DNA from: DATDTB01 sp035291025
Lineage (GTDB): Archaea; Iainarchaeota; Iainarchaeia; JAFGOX01; DATDTB01
Length of the DNA: 8,989 nucleotides
Assembly: GCA_035291025.1 (NCBI GenBank)
Contig: DATDTB010000028.1
Location: 1-8,989 of the forward strand
Direction: 5' to 3'
Program-made: the position numbers and the translations under genes
The notes under the pieces: model-generated
What the model saw: the letters and a program-made list of their open reading frames with translations, nothing else
The model's database searches: none
Told to the model about the DNA's origin: nothing
Shown: positions 1 through 5,613 of the stretch, piece after piece
How the letters are laid out: each line of letters opens with the position of its first letter
How positions within the stretch are numbered: position 1 is the first letter of the stretch

Positions 1-172
1 CAACATTCAAGGTGTTGTCAGTGCTTCCCTCGTACACGACTATTGACAAGTCGCTTTTTTCCGCGAACTTCCTGCCGGCTTCAAGGGATGCCTTCACGGC
101 AATTGGAAGGCTTTCTTCCTCGTTGAACGCCAGCAAGGCCATTGAAAGCCCTGAAAGCTTTTTACTTGCCAT
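1..172 (-). CDS. Glycosyltransferase family 2, N-terminal part (truncated by window edge)
   Basis: The first 57 residues of a GT-A-fold glycosyltransferase are visible, starting MASKKLSGLSMALLAFNEEE and ending at the window edge. The segment LLAFNEEESLPIAVKAS is the usual first beta strand and helix of GT2 enzymes, which bind a nucleotide-sugar in the cytoplasm and transfer the sugar to a lipid or glycan acceptor. The second strand reads IVVYEGSTDNT where the family usually has VVDDGSTDNT, so the Asp-Asp pair is replaced by Tyr-Glu (about residues 48-49). The ATG at 172 lies six bases after the upstream gene's stop, with GTGAGG (177-182) as a possible ribosome binding site, so the two are probably co-transcribed and translationally coupled. 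The catalytic DxD and acceptor region are outside the window, so substrate and activity cannot be judged. Family assignment is good; function is open. Confidence 0.85.
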   Translation of the reverse strand, partial: MASKKLSGLSMALLAFNEEESLPIAVKASLEAGRKFAEKSDLSIVVYEGSTDNTLNV

Positions 173-178
173 TTTGCC

Positions 179-1816
179 TCACGCGCCCTTCCTTGAGTAA
201 ACAGTCGCAAGCCTCGCCCCTTGGACCTCAACTTTGAAGGCCTCGTCGAACTCGCCTTCGAGCCCCGCGGCCAAGTCCCTGGAGTACCAGTTGTAGTACG
301 TGGTGACCAACACAAAGTCGGCATCCTTTCTCGGCAGGTCTTCTTCCAAAACCAATGGATAGCCGGGTTGCGTTCCCTGCGCCCACGCTTCCCCGCCGGG
401 CCTCTCGAGGCGCCAGTCCAAGTCATTCCTAATCGGGCCCGCGGGCCTGAAGCACGGCGCAAGGAACAAGTCAACCTTGGCGTTTTCTGGCGCGTTCTCG
501 TTCAACCAACGCATCGCTTCACCGTTTCCCTCGCTCCACCAGTTAATGTTCAAAGACTTCGAGGCGTAAACGCCTCCCGGCCCGCCCACTAACTCGTTGT
601 AGTAATCCAAGTAGTACGGGTGAACGTTCACGGAAGAAGAAATTAAGTAAAACGCAGCCAACGCGAGGGCTGGCTTTTTCCACTGCCTGCCTAGTAAGTC
701 AAGGAACGACGCCCCGCCCACGCCCGCAAGGACCGCAAGCGCTGGTAGGGAGCCAATAATGTACCTCAGTCCGTTTTGCGCGAAGAAAAACAACCCGAAA
801 AAGCTCTGCAGAACCACGACAACCGCGATCCACGCAGTTATTGTAGCCAGGGCCTTGCCGTCTTTCTTGCCCAACACGTGCACTCCCAGCACTGCGAGTA
901 GCACTGCAAGCAACGGCGTTGTTGCAACCAAGTACGTTATGAAGTAATGCGCTGGCACGACTCCAAGCTCTCCCATGAAGTATTCTTGCTGTTGCGCTGC
1001 CCAGTGCTTCAATGACCAAAGAAAGCTTTCCACTGGGTTGACCCATAGCCACGGCCAAACAAGGAACATGACCAGCGGCGGCAAGACAAGGTAAGGCCAC
1101 AAGGCCCTTGCCTCGCTCCAGTGCCTTTTTTCCTTTAGCAAGACCCACGCGTAAGCCAGCACTAACGCAATGAGCACGGCGCCGTTGTTGAACCTCGTGC
1201 TCACTGCAAGCGACGCCATCAACGCCGAGTTAGTGAAGTTCCTGGTTTTTTTCCCCAACTCGTTTAGGAAAAAGTAAACAGCGCCCGCCTGGAAGAACAT
1301 GCTCGGCGTCTCCAGCCCCGCGATTTTTGCGTGCGCAATCGAGTGGGGCAGGAACGCGAAAACGAACGCCGCCATGACCCCCGCGTTTTCACCCGCCACC
1401 TTCCTGGCGGTCAAGTAAACAAAAACAGTCGTGCCAAGGCTGAACAGGACTGACACGAGGCGCGATGGAATCAAGTCCTTTGTCTCAACCAACGCGTACT
1501 TCCCGCCCTTCGCGCCGGGGTCGCTTGCCAAGTATTGCTTTAAATCGGGGTGCTTGAAGTACAGGTTCAAGGCGCTCACCAAGCCGTAGGCGTACTTTGC
1601 AACAGGTGGAGTTTCTGGCTCGTACTGCCAGTAGCTTTGCTTGCCGAAGTCGAGCTTGGAGGCGCTGTACAAGTATCCAATGGCCGAAACGTAGTGCCCG
1701 TGTTCGTCGCTTGCCTCGAATGGTACGTTCAAGTCCGCAAGCCTTACGGCTAGCGCGAGCAGGAGTACGACGAGCAAGAGCGTGTGGTTCTTCACCGCTT
1801 TAAAGTTTTCAAGCAT
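179..1816 (-). CDS. ArnT/PMT-like membrane glycosyltransferase (GT39/GT83-type, GT-C fold)
   Basis: Read from ATG 1816 this is a 545-residue polytopic membrane protein with TM1 at about residues 12-28. The first external loop carries the acidic pair D37-E38, followed by a PETPP motif (P70-P71). These match the catalytic Asp/Glu and the hPP motif of PMT/ArnT enzymes, which use a polyprenyl-phosphate-linked sugar on the outer face of the membrane. A further landmark is an RYIIGSLPAL stretch before a late TM. A soluble C-terminal domain of about 150 residues opens with HPYYLDYYNELVGG (399-412), then NINWWSEGNGEA, both hallmarks I know from GT39-like family members. The polyprenyl-phosphate-mannose made by the neighbouring Dpm-like enzyme is a plausible donor, but that is inference. 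The start is uncertain: in-frame TTG codons at 1849 and 1843 would add 11 or 9 residues, and a GGGGGAG lies upstream of 1849. I prefer ATG 1816, which has GAGTG five bases before it and gives a usual N-terminus. Confidence 0.9.
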   Translation of the reverse strand: MLENFKAVKNHTLLLVVLLLALAVRLADLNVPFEASDEHGHYVSAIGYLYSASKLDFGKQSYWQYEPETPPVAKYAYGLVSALNLYFKHPDLKQYLASDPGAKGGKYALVETKDLIPSRLVSVLFSLGTTVFVYLTARKVAGENAGVMAAFVFAFLPHSIAHAKIAGLETPSMFFQAGAVYFFLNELGKKTRNFTNSALMASLAVSTRFNNGAVLIALVLAYAWVLLKEKRHWSEARALWPYLVLPPLVMFLVWPWLWVNPVESFLWSLKHWAAQQQEYFMGELGVVPAHYFITYLVATTPLLAVLLAVLGVHVLGKKDGKALATITAWIAVVVVLQSFFGLFFFAQNGLRYIIGSLPALAVLAGVGGASFLDLLGRQWKKPALALAAFYLISSSVNVHPYYLDYYNELVGGPGGVYASKSLNINWWSEGNGEAMRWLNENAPENAKVDLFLAPCFRPAGPIRNDLDWRLERPGGEAWAQGTQPGYPLVLEEDLPRKDADFVLVTTYYNWYSRDLAAGLEGEFDEAFKVEVQGARLATVYSRKGA

Positions 1817-1877
1817 GCGTTCACTCAACCTTTTCCCCTTCAACTGCAAGAGTCAGGCTTCTCCCCCATCAAAAGAA

Positions 1878-2801
1878 TCAGTTCTTGGCTTCAATGATTG
1901 CCTGGATTGTCTTTGCAACGCTTTCGCGTGAAGTGTAACGCGGAGCCCAACCGATGCCCTTGAGCTTTTCGTTGCTAGTGAACGTGAATGAAACGTCCCC
2001 CACCCAGCCGCGGTCGCCGCCAGTGTACTTTATTTTCGCGCCGGGCGAGACGCGCTTTATTGTTTCCTCGGCAATCTCCCTTACTTCCGTGTAGTCGTCG
2101 GCGCTGACGTTGGCAACGTTTACCTGTTCCTTCAACCCTTCCAGCCCCGCCAGCATTCCCTCAATGCAGTCCGTGACGTAAGTGTATGACTTTTTCTGCC
2201 CGCCATCACCCAACACTTCCAGCTCTTTGGGGTTTTTCCTGAGCTTTTCAACGAAGTCGTAAATCACTCCGTGGGTGAGCCCGGGCCCAATGATGTTTGC
2301 GAACCTGTAAATCCACGCCTTCAAGCCAAACGAGTCAGAGTAAGCGCTGATCAGCCCTTCCTCGCTCATCTTGGCCGCGGCGTACAAAGAAATCGGCAGG
2401 ATTGGGCCGTACGACTCCGGCGTCGGCTTGACTTTGGCGTTGCCGTAAATCGCGGAAGTCGAGGAAAAGACTATTTTTTCCACGCCGTTTAACTGCATTG
2501 CCTCCAAGACGTTCTGCGTTGAGGCAACGTTTTTCTTCATGAATACGCCTCTGTCCTTCGTTCCCTCTCGGATGTCCGAAACCCCGGCGAGGTGGAAGAC
2601 GACGTCGAAGCCCTTCACTGTTTTGAGAACAAAGTCTTTGTCAGTCAAGTCGCCCTTCATGAATTTTGCGCGCTTGTCAACCAGGCTTTCCCTGCCCAGG
2701 AACAAGTTGTCTATGACTGTTACTTCGTGCCCTTTTTCCAGCAACGCCTTCACTAGGTTGCTTCCAATGAATCCGGCCCCGCCAGTCACCAACGCCTTCA
2801 A
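1878..2801 (-). CDS. NAD-dependent sugar-nucleotide epimerase/dehydratase (extended SDR, GalE-like)
   Basis: This is a 307-residue extended short-chain dehydrogenase. The Rossmann motif TGGAGFIG (G7, G10, G13) stands at the very N-terminus. D31 in VIDNL at the end of strand 2 favours NAD over NADP. FHLAG follows, then the catalytic set SSTSAIYG (about 113-120) and Y140-AAA-K144. GDGGQKKSYTYVTDCI matches the substrate-domain segment seen in UDP-glucose 4-epimerases and related enzymes. It probably epimerises (or otherwise modifies) an NDP-hexose in the cytoplasm to feed the transferases around it; the exact sugar cannot be read from sequence. The tyrosine motif is preceded by SL rather than the common SP, a small deviation. 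I chose TTG 2801 because MKALVTGG is the normal family N-terminus and GGTGG (2809-2813) sits seven bases upstream. An in-frame ATG at 2870 would add 23 residues rich in Arg and Gly, reading through a hairpin and T-run, and is unlikely. Confidence 0.92.
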   Translation of the reverse strand: MKALVTGGAGFIGSNLVKALLEKGHEVTVIDNLFLGRESLVDKRAKFMKGDLTDKDFVLKTVKGFDVVFHLAGVSDIREGTKDRGVFMKKNVASTQNVLEAMQLNGVEKIVFSSTSAIYGNAKVKPTPESYGPILPISLYAAAKMSEEGLISAYSDSFGLKAWIYRFANIIGPGLTHGVIYDFVEKLRKNPKELEVLGDGGQKKSYTYVTDCIEGMLAGLEGLKEQVNVANVSADDYTEVREIAEETIKRVSPGAKIKYTGGDRGWVGDVSFTFTSNEKLKGIGWAPRYTSRESVAKTIQAIIEAKN

Positions 2802-2808
2802 GTGCAAA

Positions 2809-2813
2809 CCACC
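2809..2813 (-). promoter_or_regulatory. Ribosome binding site fixing the TTG start of the epimerase
   Basis: On the minus strand GGTGG lies seven bases before the TTG at 2801. Together with the family's usual N-terminus (MKALVTGGAGFIG) it decides the start against the in-frame ATG 69 bases upstream. Confidence 0.6.
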
Positions 2814-2822
2814 AAGGTAATG

Positions 2823-2848
2823 AAAAAAGCGCCCGCCGTTTTCCCGGC
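2823..2848 (-). other. Leader hairpin followed by a T-run upstream of the epimerase
   Basis: On the minus strand GCCG (2845-2848) and CGGC (2835-2838) form a short GC-only stem with a six-base loop, followed by GGGCGC and six T (2823-2828). The T-run ends 21 bases before the TTG start. It may be a second, back-up terminator for the upstream gene or a leader element that limits readthrough into the epimerase. An upstream GCCC (2861-2864) could pair with either of two downstream GGGC runs, so alternative folds are possible. The stem is only four base pairs; treat it as a candidate. Confidence 0.35.
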
Positions 2849-2880
2849 CCGAAAGCCTTTGGGCAGGCATTGTTCTTAGT

Positions 2881-2914
2881 AAAAAAATAACTGGCTTTCA
2901 CGAGTTTTAAAGCC
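2881..2914 (-). terminator. Stem-loop plus T-tract terminator after the 2925-4721 gene
   Basis: Ten bases beyond the TAA stop on the minus strand, GGCTTT (2909-2914) and AAAGCC (2893-2898) form a perfect six-base-pair stem with a ten-base loop. AG and then TTATTTTTTT (2881-2890) follow. This is the layout of an intrinsic terminator, and the T-tract alone would also suit archaeal termination. The TTTTAAAG inside it (2905-2912) could instead be read as a TATA-like element for the epimerase, but the hairpin explains it better. Confidence 0.65.
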
Positions 2915-2924
2915 TACCCGCAGG

Positions 2925-4721
2925 TTACTTTGAGGCGTTCTTTCGCTTCAATACGCTCACTATTGCGTTGCCGGAGCCGTCCGTTTTAGTGAATACTGCC
3001 TCGAATTCCTCGCTGAACGCGGGCCCCACACTTTCCAGCCCGGCGTTCTCGACCGCTATCACGTCAAACAGCAATGAGTTCCCAATGGGGTCGTGGGGTA
3101 GCTTTCCCTCAGCGAATTCAATTCCGTTTTCAGCCCAGTACGCCGCGTACTCGGGGTCGGTTGCAGTGGGCAGGTCGCTGTCCCACGAGTGGTCCACGTA
3201 CGCGTATTGCACGCCGTAAGCGTCCATTAACTCCAGCGATTTTTCCTTGTTTTCCCCGTAAATCATCACTGCCGCGTCAGCAAACCTCTTGTCCAAGTCC
3301 ACGAACGTGTTCGCGTGAGTCCTCCTGTTCACGACTATTTTCCGGCCGGTGAGCCCGTTCACGGCGAACGACTGGTGCGCCAACGTGAGAAAGACCGCTT
3401 CCCTTGGAGTGTTGGCCAGGATCCACTCGCCTGCCTCCAGTTTTGCGGCCTTCGCGGCGTCCAATTCCTTCGCCCTCTCCGAAAAAGTCCCCGGCTGCAG
3501 GGCGCTTGACGCAATGGAGTAAGAGCCAACTGCCAAAACCGCGAGGGTCGCGGCAAGCAATGGCTTCTTGTAGGAGTCAAAGCGGGGGTGGCTGTGGACG
3601 TAGGAAACGCCGTGGAAGAAGAAAAGGAGCTGCGCCAATTGAAGGAAGAGCTTTGGGTAACGGTAGTAAACCAAGTGGTTGTTGAACAAGGGCATGGTTA
3701 TTAGGTAGTGGTACGTTCCAAGCATTCCAACCGCAAACAACAGCATTGTCCACTTGCCTCCATTGGAGTCCCATTGCCTCACTGCAGCGAAGACCCCGCC
3801 AAGGGAGGCAATCGTTATCACGCCCCAAAACCACCCCTTCGAGGTGCTGAAAAACAGGTCTTGGATGATGCCAATGGCTTGAGTGAAGTTGAAGCCGCGG
3901 GCGTTGTCCCCGTAAAAGTGCGACGGGTTCTTGACGTCGCCGTGGTAAACGTAAAGCACGGGCCCCCACAAAGCCAAAACGATTGGGGCGCTCACCAACG
4001 CCACGGGAAGGAAGAACTTTAACTGCTTCCAGAAACTCTTCCCAGTCGCGTCAATGCCTGAAACCTTGACGCTGGAGTTATGCAACGCGGCCTTCGGGCT
4101 TCCAAACGCCCTGTACGCAAACAACAACGCCAGCATTAACGTGTTTCCGAAGAATGCAACCAAGTATGACAAGCCAGCGAAGCCGTAGGCAACCCCTAGT
4201 AACACTTTACTCTTGAGCGAGTCATTCAAGGAAATCAAGGCGTAAAAAAACAAGGGCACTGCGAAAATAGTGCCAAACGAGCTGCTGGTAGCGCCCATTT
4301 CGCTCGGAATGCCCATCCACGCCACCGCCAGGAGTGCGGCTATTGCGTCGTTGTCGAACATTTTCCTGCCAATCCCGAACGCGGCAACCCCGCCGAGAAC
4401 CATTGGAATCAAGGGCCAGTAAACGAATGCAATTATCGGCTTCACTCCCGCGACAGCCCCGAGCACCCACGCCATCACTTCCGCCAGGAAGTGCATCATC
4501 CAGTCCCTGAACGCCCACTCTCCCTGGAACTGCGAGTCCTCCCAGGGAGCATTACCGGTGTAAATGTGCATCATTATGCCCATTTGCTGGTACAAGTCGC
4601 CGCCGTACAAAGGCCCCGGGAGGTGCTTGTACTGCGCAAACTCAGTGAACCAGAACGCAATGAAAGGCAGTAATGCTAGAATAAGAAATTTTCGCTTTGT
4701 AATTGCTTCCAATGCATTCAT
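2925..4721 (-). CDS. Polytopic membrane protein, predicted divergent GT-C glycosyltransferase
   Basis: From ATG 4721 the product has 598 residues: roughly 11-12 hydrophobic segments up to about residue 410, then a soluble domain of about 185 residues. The N-terminus has TM1 (about 11-28), then a long first loop with PGPLYGGDLYQQ (D42) and a conserved-looking GEWAFRDWMMHF stretch near 67-78. An acidic residue in the first external loop followed by a multi-TM core is typical of GT-C transferases, including STT3/AglB and PMT-like enzymes. The C-terminal part (GEWILANTPREAVFLTLAH, NGLTGRKIVV, AYGVQYAYVDHS) resembles the tail I associate with unnamed GT-C-like proteins. No WWDYG oligosaccharyltransferase motif and no clear HPP motif is present, so it is neither a standard AglB nor a standard PMT. 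The gene is divergent from the Dpm-like synthase and ends at its own terminator. GTG 4733 is an alternative start four codons upstream; ATG 4721 has GGTG (4731-4734) nine bases before it. Confidence 0.85.
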   Translation of the reverse strand: MNALEAITKRKFLILALLPFIAFWFTEFAQYKHLPGPLYGGDLYQQMGIMMHIYTGNAPWEDSQFQGEWAFRDWMMHFLAEVMAWVLGAVAGVKPIIAFVYWPLIPMVLGGVAAFGIGRKMFDNDAIAALLAVAWMGIPSEMGATSSSFGTIFAVPLFFYALISLNDSLKSKVLLGVAYGFAGLSYLVAFFGNTLMLALLFAYRAFGSPKAALHNSSVKVSGIDATGKSFWKQLKFFLPVALVSAPIVLALWGPVLYVYHGDVKNPSHFYGDNARGFNFTQAIGIIQDLFFSTSKGWFWGVITIASLGGVFAAVRQWDSNGGKWTMLLFAVGMLGTYHYLITMPLFNNHLVYYRYPKLFLQLAQLLFFFHGVSYVHSHPRFDSYKKPLLAATLAVLAVGSYSIASSALQPGTFSERAKELDAAKAAKLEAGEWILANTPREAVFLTLAHQSFAVNGLTGRKIVVNRRTHANTFVDLDKRFADAAVMIYGENKEKSLELMDAYGVQYAYVDHSWDSDLPTATDPEYAAYWAENGIEFAEGKLPHDPIGNSLLFDVIAVENAGLESVGPAFSEEFEAVFTKTDGSGNAIVSVLKRKNASK

Positions 4722-4776
4722 TGAATTAAACACCGAGTGGTACTTTTTCGAGAACTTGGAAAGGGAGTGTTTTTGC
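4722..4776. promoter_or_regulatory. Divergent intergenic region between the two gene blocks
   Basis: These 55 bases separate two genes transcribed away from each other, so promoters for both must lie here or just inside the coding ends. For the plus strand, the A/T-rich GAATTAAA (4723-4730) could be a TATA-like element; a start about 27 bases later would leave a short leader containing the ribosome binding site at 4763. For the minus strand, CGAAAAAGTA (about 4741-4750) is a weak candidate. Neither matches a strong consensus, so only the location is well supported. Confidence 0.35.
4763..4769 (+). promoter_or_regulatory. Ribosome binding site fixing the TTG start of the Dpm-like gene
   Basis: GGGAGTG lies seven bases before TTG 4777, in line with a GGAGGTG-type signal. 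It supports the TTG start over the open frame that continues back to 4564 inside the oppositely transcribed gene. Confidence 0.7.
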
Positions 4777-5508
4777 TTGACGAAGACCTGCGTGTTGGTG
4801 CCAACGTATAATGAAAGAGAGAACGTTAAAAACCTGCTCCCTGAACTTTGCCAAGTTTTAGAGACTGCAGTTGGAAATGACTATGAAGTAATCGTGGTCG
4901 ACGACCACTCGCCTGACGGCACGGGCAACATAGTGAAATCCTTTTCCAGGAAAAACAAGCGCGTGTTGTTGCTGGACAGGCTGGGCCCGCGCGGCCGCGG
5001 CTTTGCGGGAATAGAGGCTTTTGCGCTTTGCCTGAAGCGTAACTGCGGCGTCGTAGTTGAAATGGACGCCGACTTTTCCCACGACCCAAAGGACTTGCCG
5101 AAGCTGTTAAGGGCCTTGAAAAGGCACGACTTGGTTTTGGGTTCGAGGTTTGTCTCCGGGGGCAGGCAGGAAGGGCGCGGGCTTCCCCGCAGGATCGTGA
5201 CGGCTTTCGCGAACTTGTACATTCGAACCCTGCTTGGCTTGAAGGTTTCGGACTGCAACTCGGGCTTTAGGGCCATGAGGCGCAAAGTAGTCGAGTCCCT
5301 TTTGCCCGAACTCAAGGCAACAGGCCCCGATATCGTTCAGGAAGTCTTGTTCAAGGCGCACGAGCACGGCTTCAACATTGGCGAAGTCCCGATAACGTTC
5401 AAGGACCGCACTGTTGGGCAGTCCAAGCTCGGGTTCAAGCACTTAGTGAAAGGCTACTTCGTTGTGCTAAGGCTCAAGTTGGAGTCCTTGCTTTCAGCGA
5501 AAAAGTAA
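4777..5508 (+). CDS. Dolichol/polyprenol-phosphate mannose synthase-like GT2 enzyme
   Basis: This 243-residue GT2 protein matches the Dpm1 family closely. LVPTYNERENV is at about 7-17, VIVVDDHSPDGTG at 38-50, the metal-binding DAD in VVEMDADFSHDP at 97-99, LVLGSRFVSGG at 119-129, SDCNSGFRAMRR further on, and the diagnostic FKDRTVGQSKLG near the C-terminus. Family members transfer mannose (some glucose) from GDP or UDP to a polyprenyl phosphate at the cytoplasmic face, making the donor used by GT-C enzymes outside. Three such GT-C-like genes lie within the window, which fits. It has only the catalytic domain: there is no C-terminal membrane or GtrA-like domain, so it must be peripheral or rely on a partner. 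The start TTG 4777 gives MTKTCVLVPTYNE and has a strong ribosome binding site. Family call is secure; mannose as the sugar is likely rather than shown. Confidence 0.93.
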   Translation: MTKTCVLVPTYNERENVKNLLPELCQVLETAVGNDYEVIVVDDHSPDGTGNIVKSFSRKNKRVLLLDRLGPRGRGFAGIEAFALCLKRNCGVVVEMDADFSHDPKDLPKLLRALKRHDLVLGSRFVSGGRQEGRGLPRRIVTAFANLYIRTLLGLKVSDCNSGFRAMRRKVVESLLPELKATGPDIVQEVLFKAHEHGFNIGEVPITFKDRTVGQSKLGFKHLVKGYFVVLRLKLESLLSAKK

Positions 5509-5542
5509 CTTTCAAACAAGCTATTAAAGGTTCTCCGGGCAA

Positions 5543-5583
5543 GGTTTTCATTTTAGCTCAGAAAACCCGCACTTTCTTTTTTT
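5543..5583 (+). terminator. Stem-loop plus T-tract terminator after the Dpm-like gene
   Basis: GGTTTTC (5543-5549) and GAAAACC (5561-5567) form a perfect seven-base-pair stem with an eleven-base loop. Five bases later comes TTTCTTTTTTT (5573-5583). It lies 34 bases after the stop codon and repeats the design of the terminator at 2881-2914. If it works, the gene at 5614 needs a promoter of its own; the sequence from 5584 to 5602 shows no obvious one, so partial readthrough is possible. Confidence 0.65.
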
Positions 5584-5602
5584 GGTTTCAATGGACTTTA
5601 AC

Positions 5603-5609
5603 GGAGTGA
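5603..5609 (+). promoter_or_regulatory. Ribosome binding site of the 5614 gene
   Basis: GGAGTGA precedes ATG 5614, with GGAG ending seven bases before the start. An overlapping ATG at 5610 belongs to another frame and does not lead to a recognisable protein. Confidence 0.65.
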
Positions 5610-5613
5610 ATGA

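Noticed and set aside
2802..2870. N-terminal extension of the epimerase to the ATG at 2870
   Set aside because: It would place 23 unrelated residues before the Rossmann motif, which is at the extreme N-terminus in this family, and it reads through a hairpin and T-run. TTG 2801 has a suitable ribosome binding site.
2904..2912. TTTAAA-type TATA box for the epimerase
   Set aside because: The bases are the stem and loop of the terminator hairpin, and a start about 27 bases downstream would fall in or near the T-tract. Possible but weaker than the terminator reading.
3577..3969. Long open frames antisense to or in other frames of the large genes (for example 94-474, 699-1148, 3577-3969, 4881-5315, 7901-8332)
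   Set aside because: Their products are Arg/Pro/Ser-rich, show no recognisable motif, and lie wholly inside well-supported genes; they follow from codon bias.
2925..4721. Calling this protein an AglB/STT3 oligosaccharyltransferase
   Set aside because: No WWDYG motif and no typical first-loop DxD were found; only general GT-C features support it.
4564..4776. N-terminal extension of the Dpm-like gene into the oppositely transcribed gene
   Set aside because: The extension has no family similarity, overlaps the coding start of the divergent gene and ignores the strong ribosome binding site before TTG 4777.
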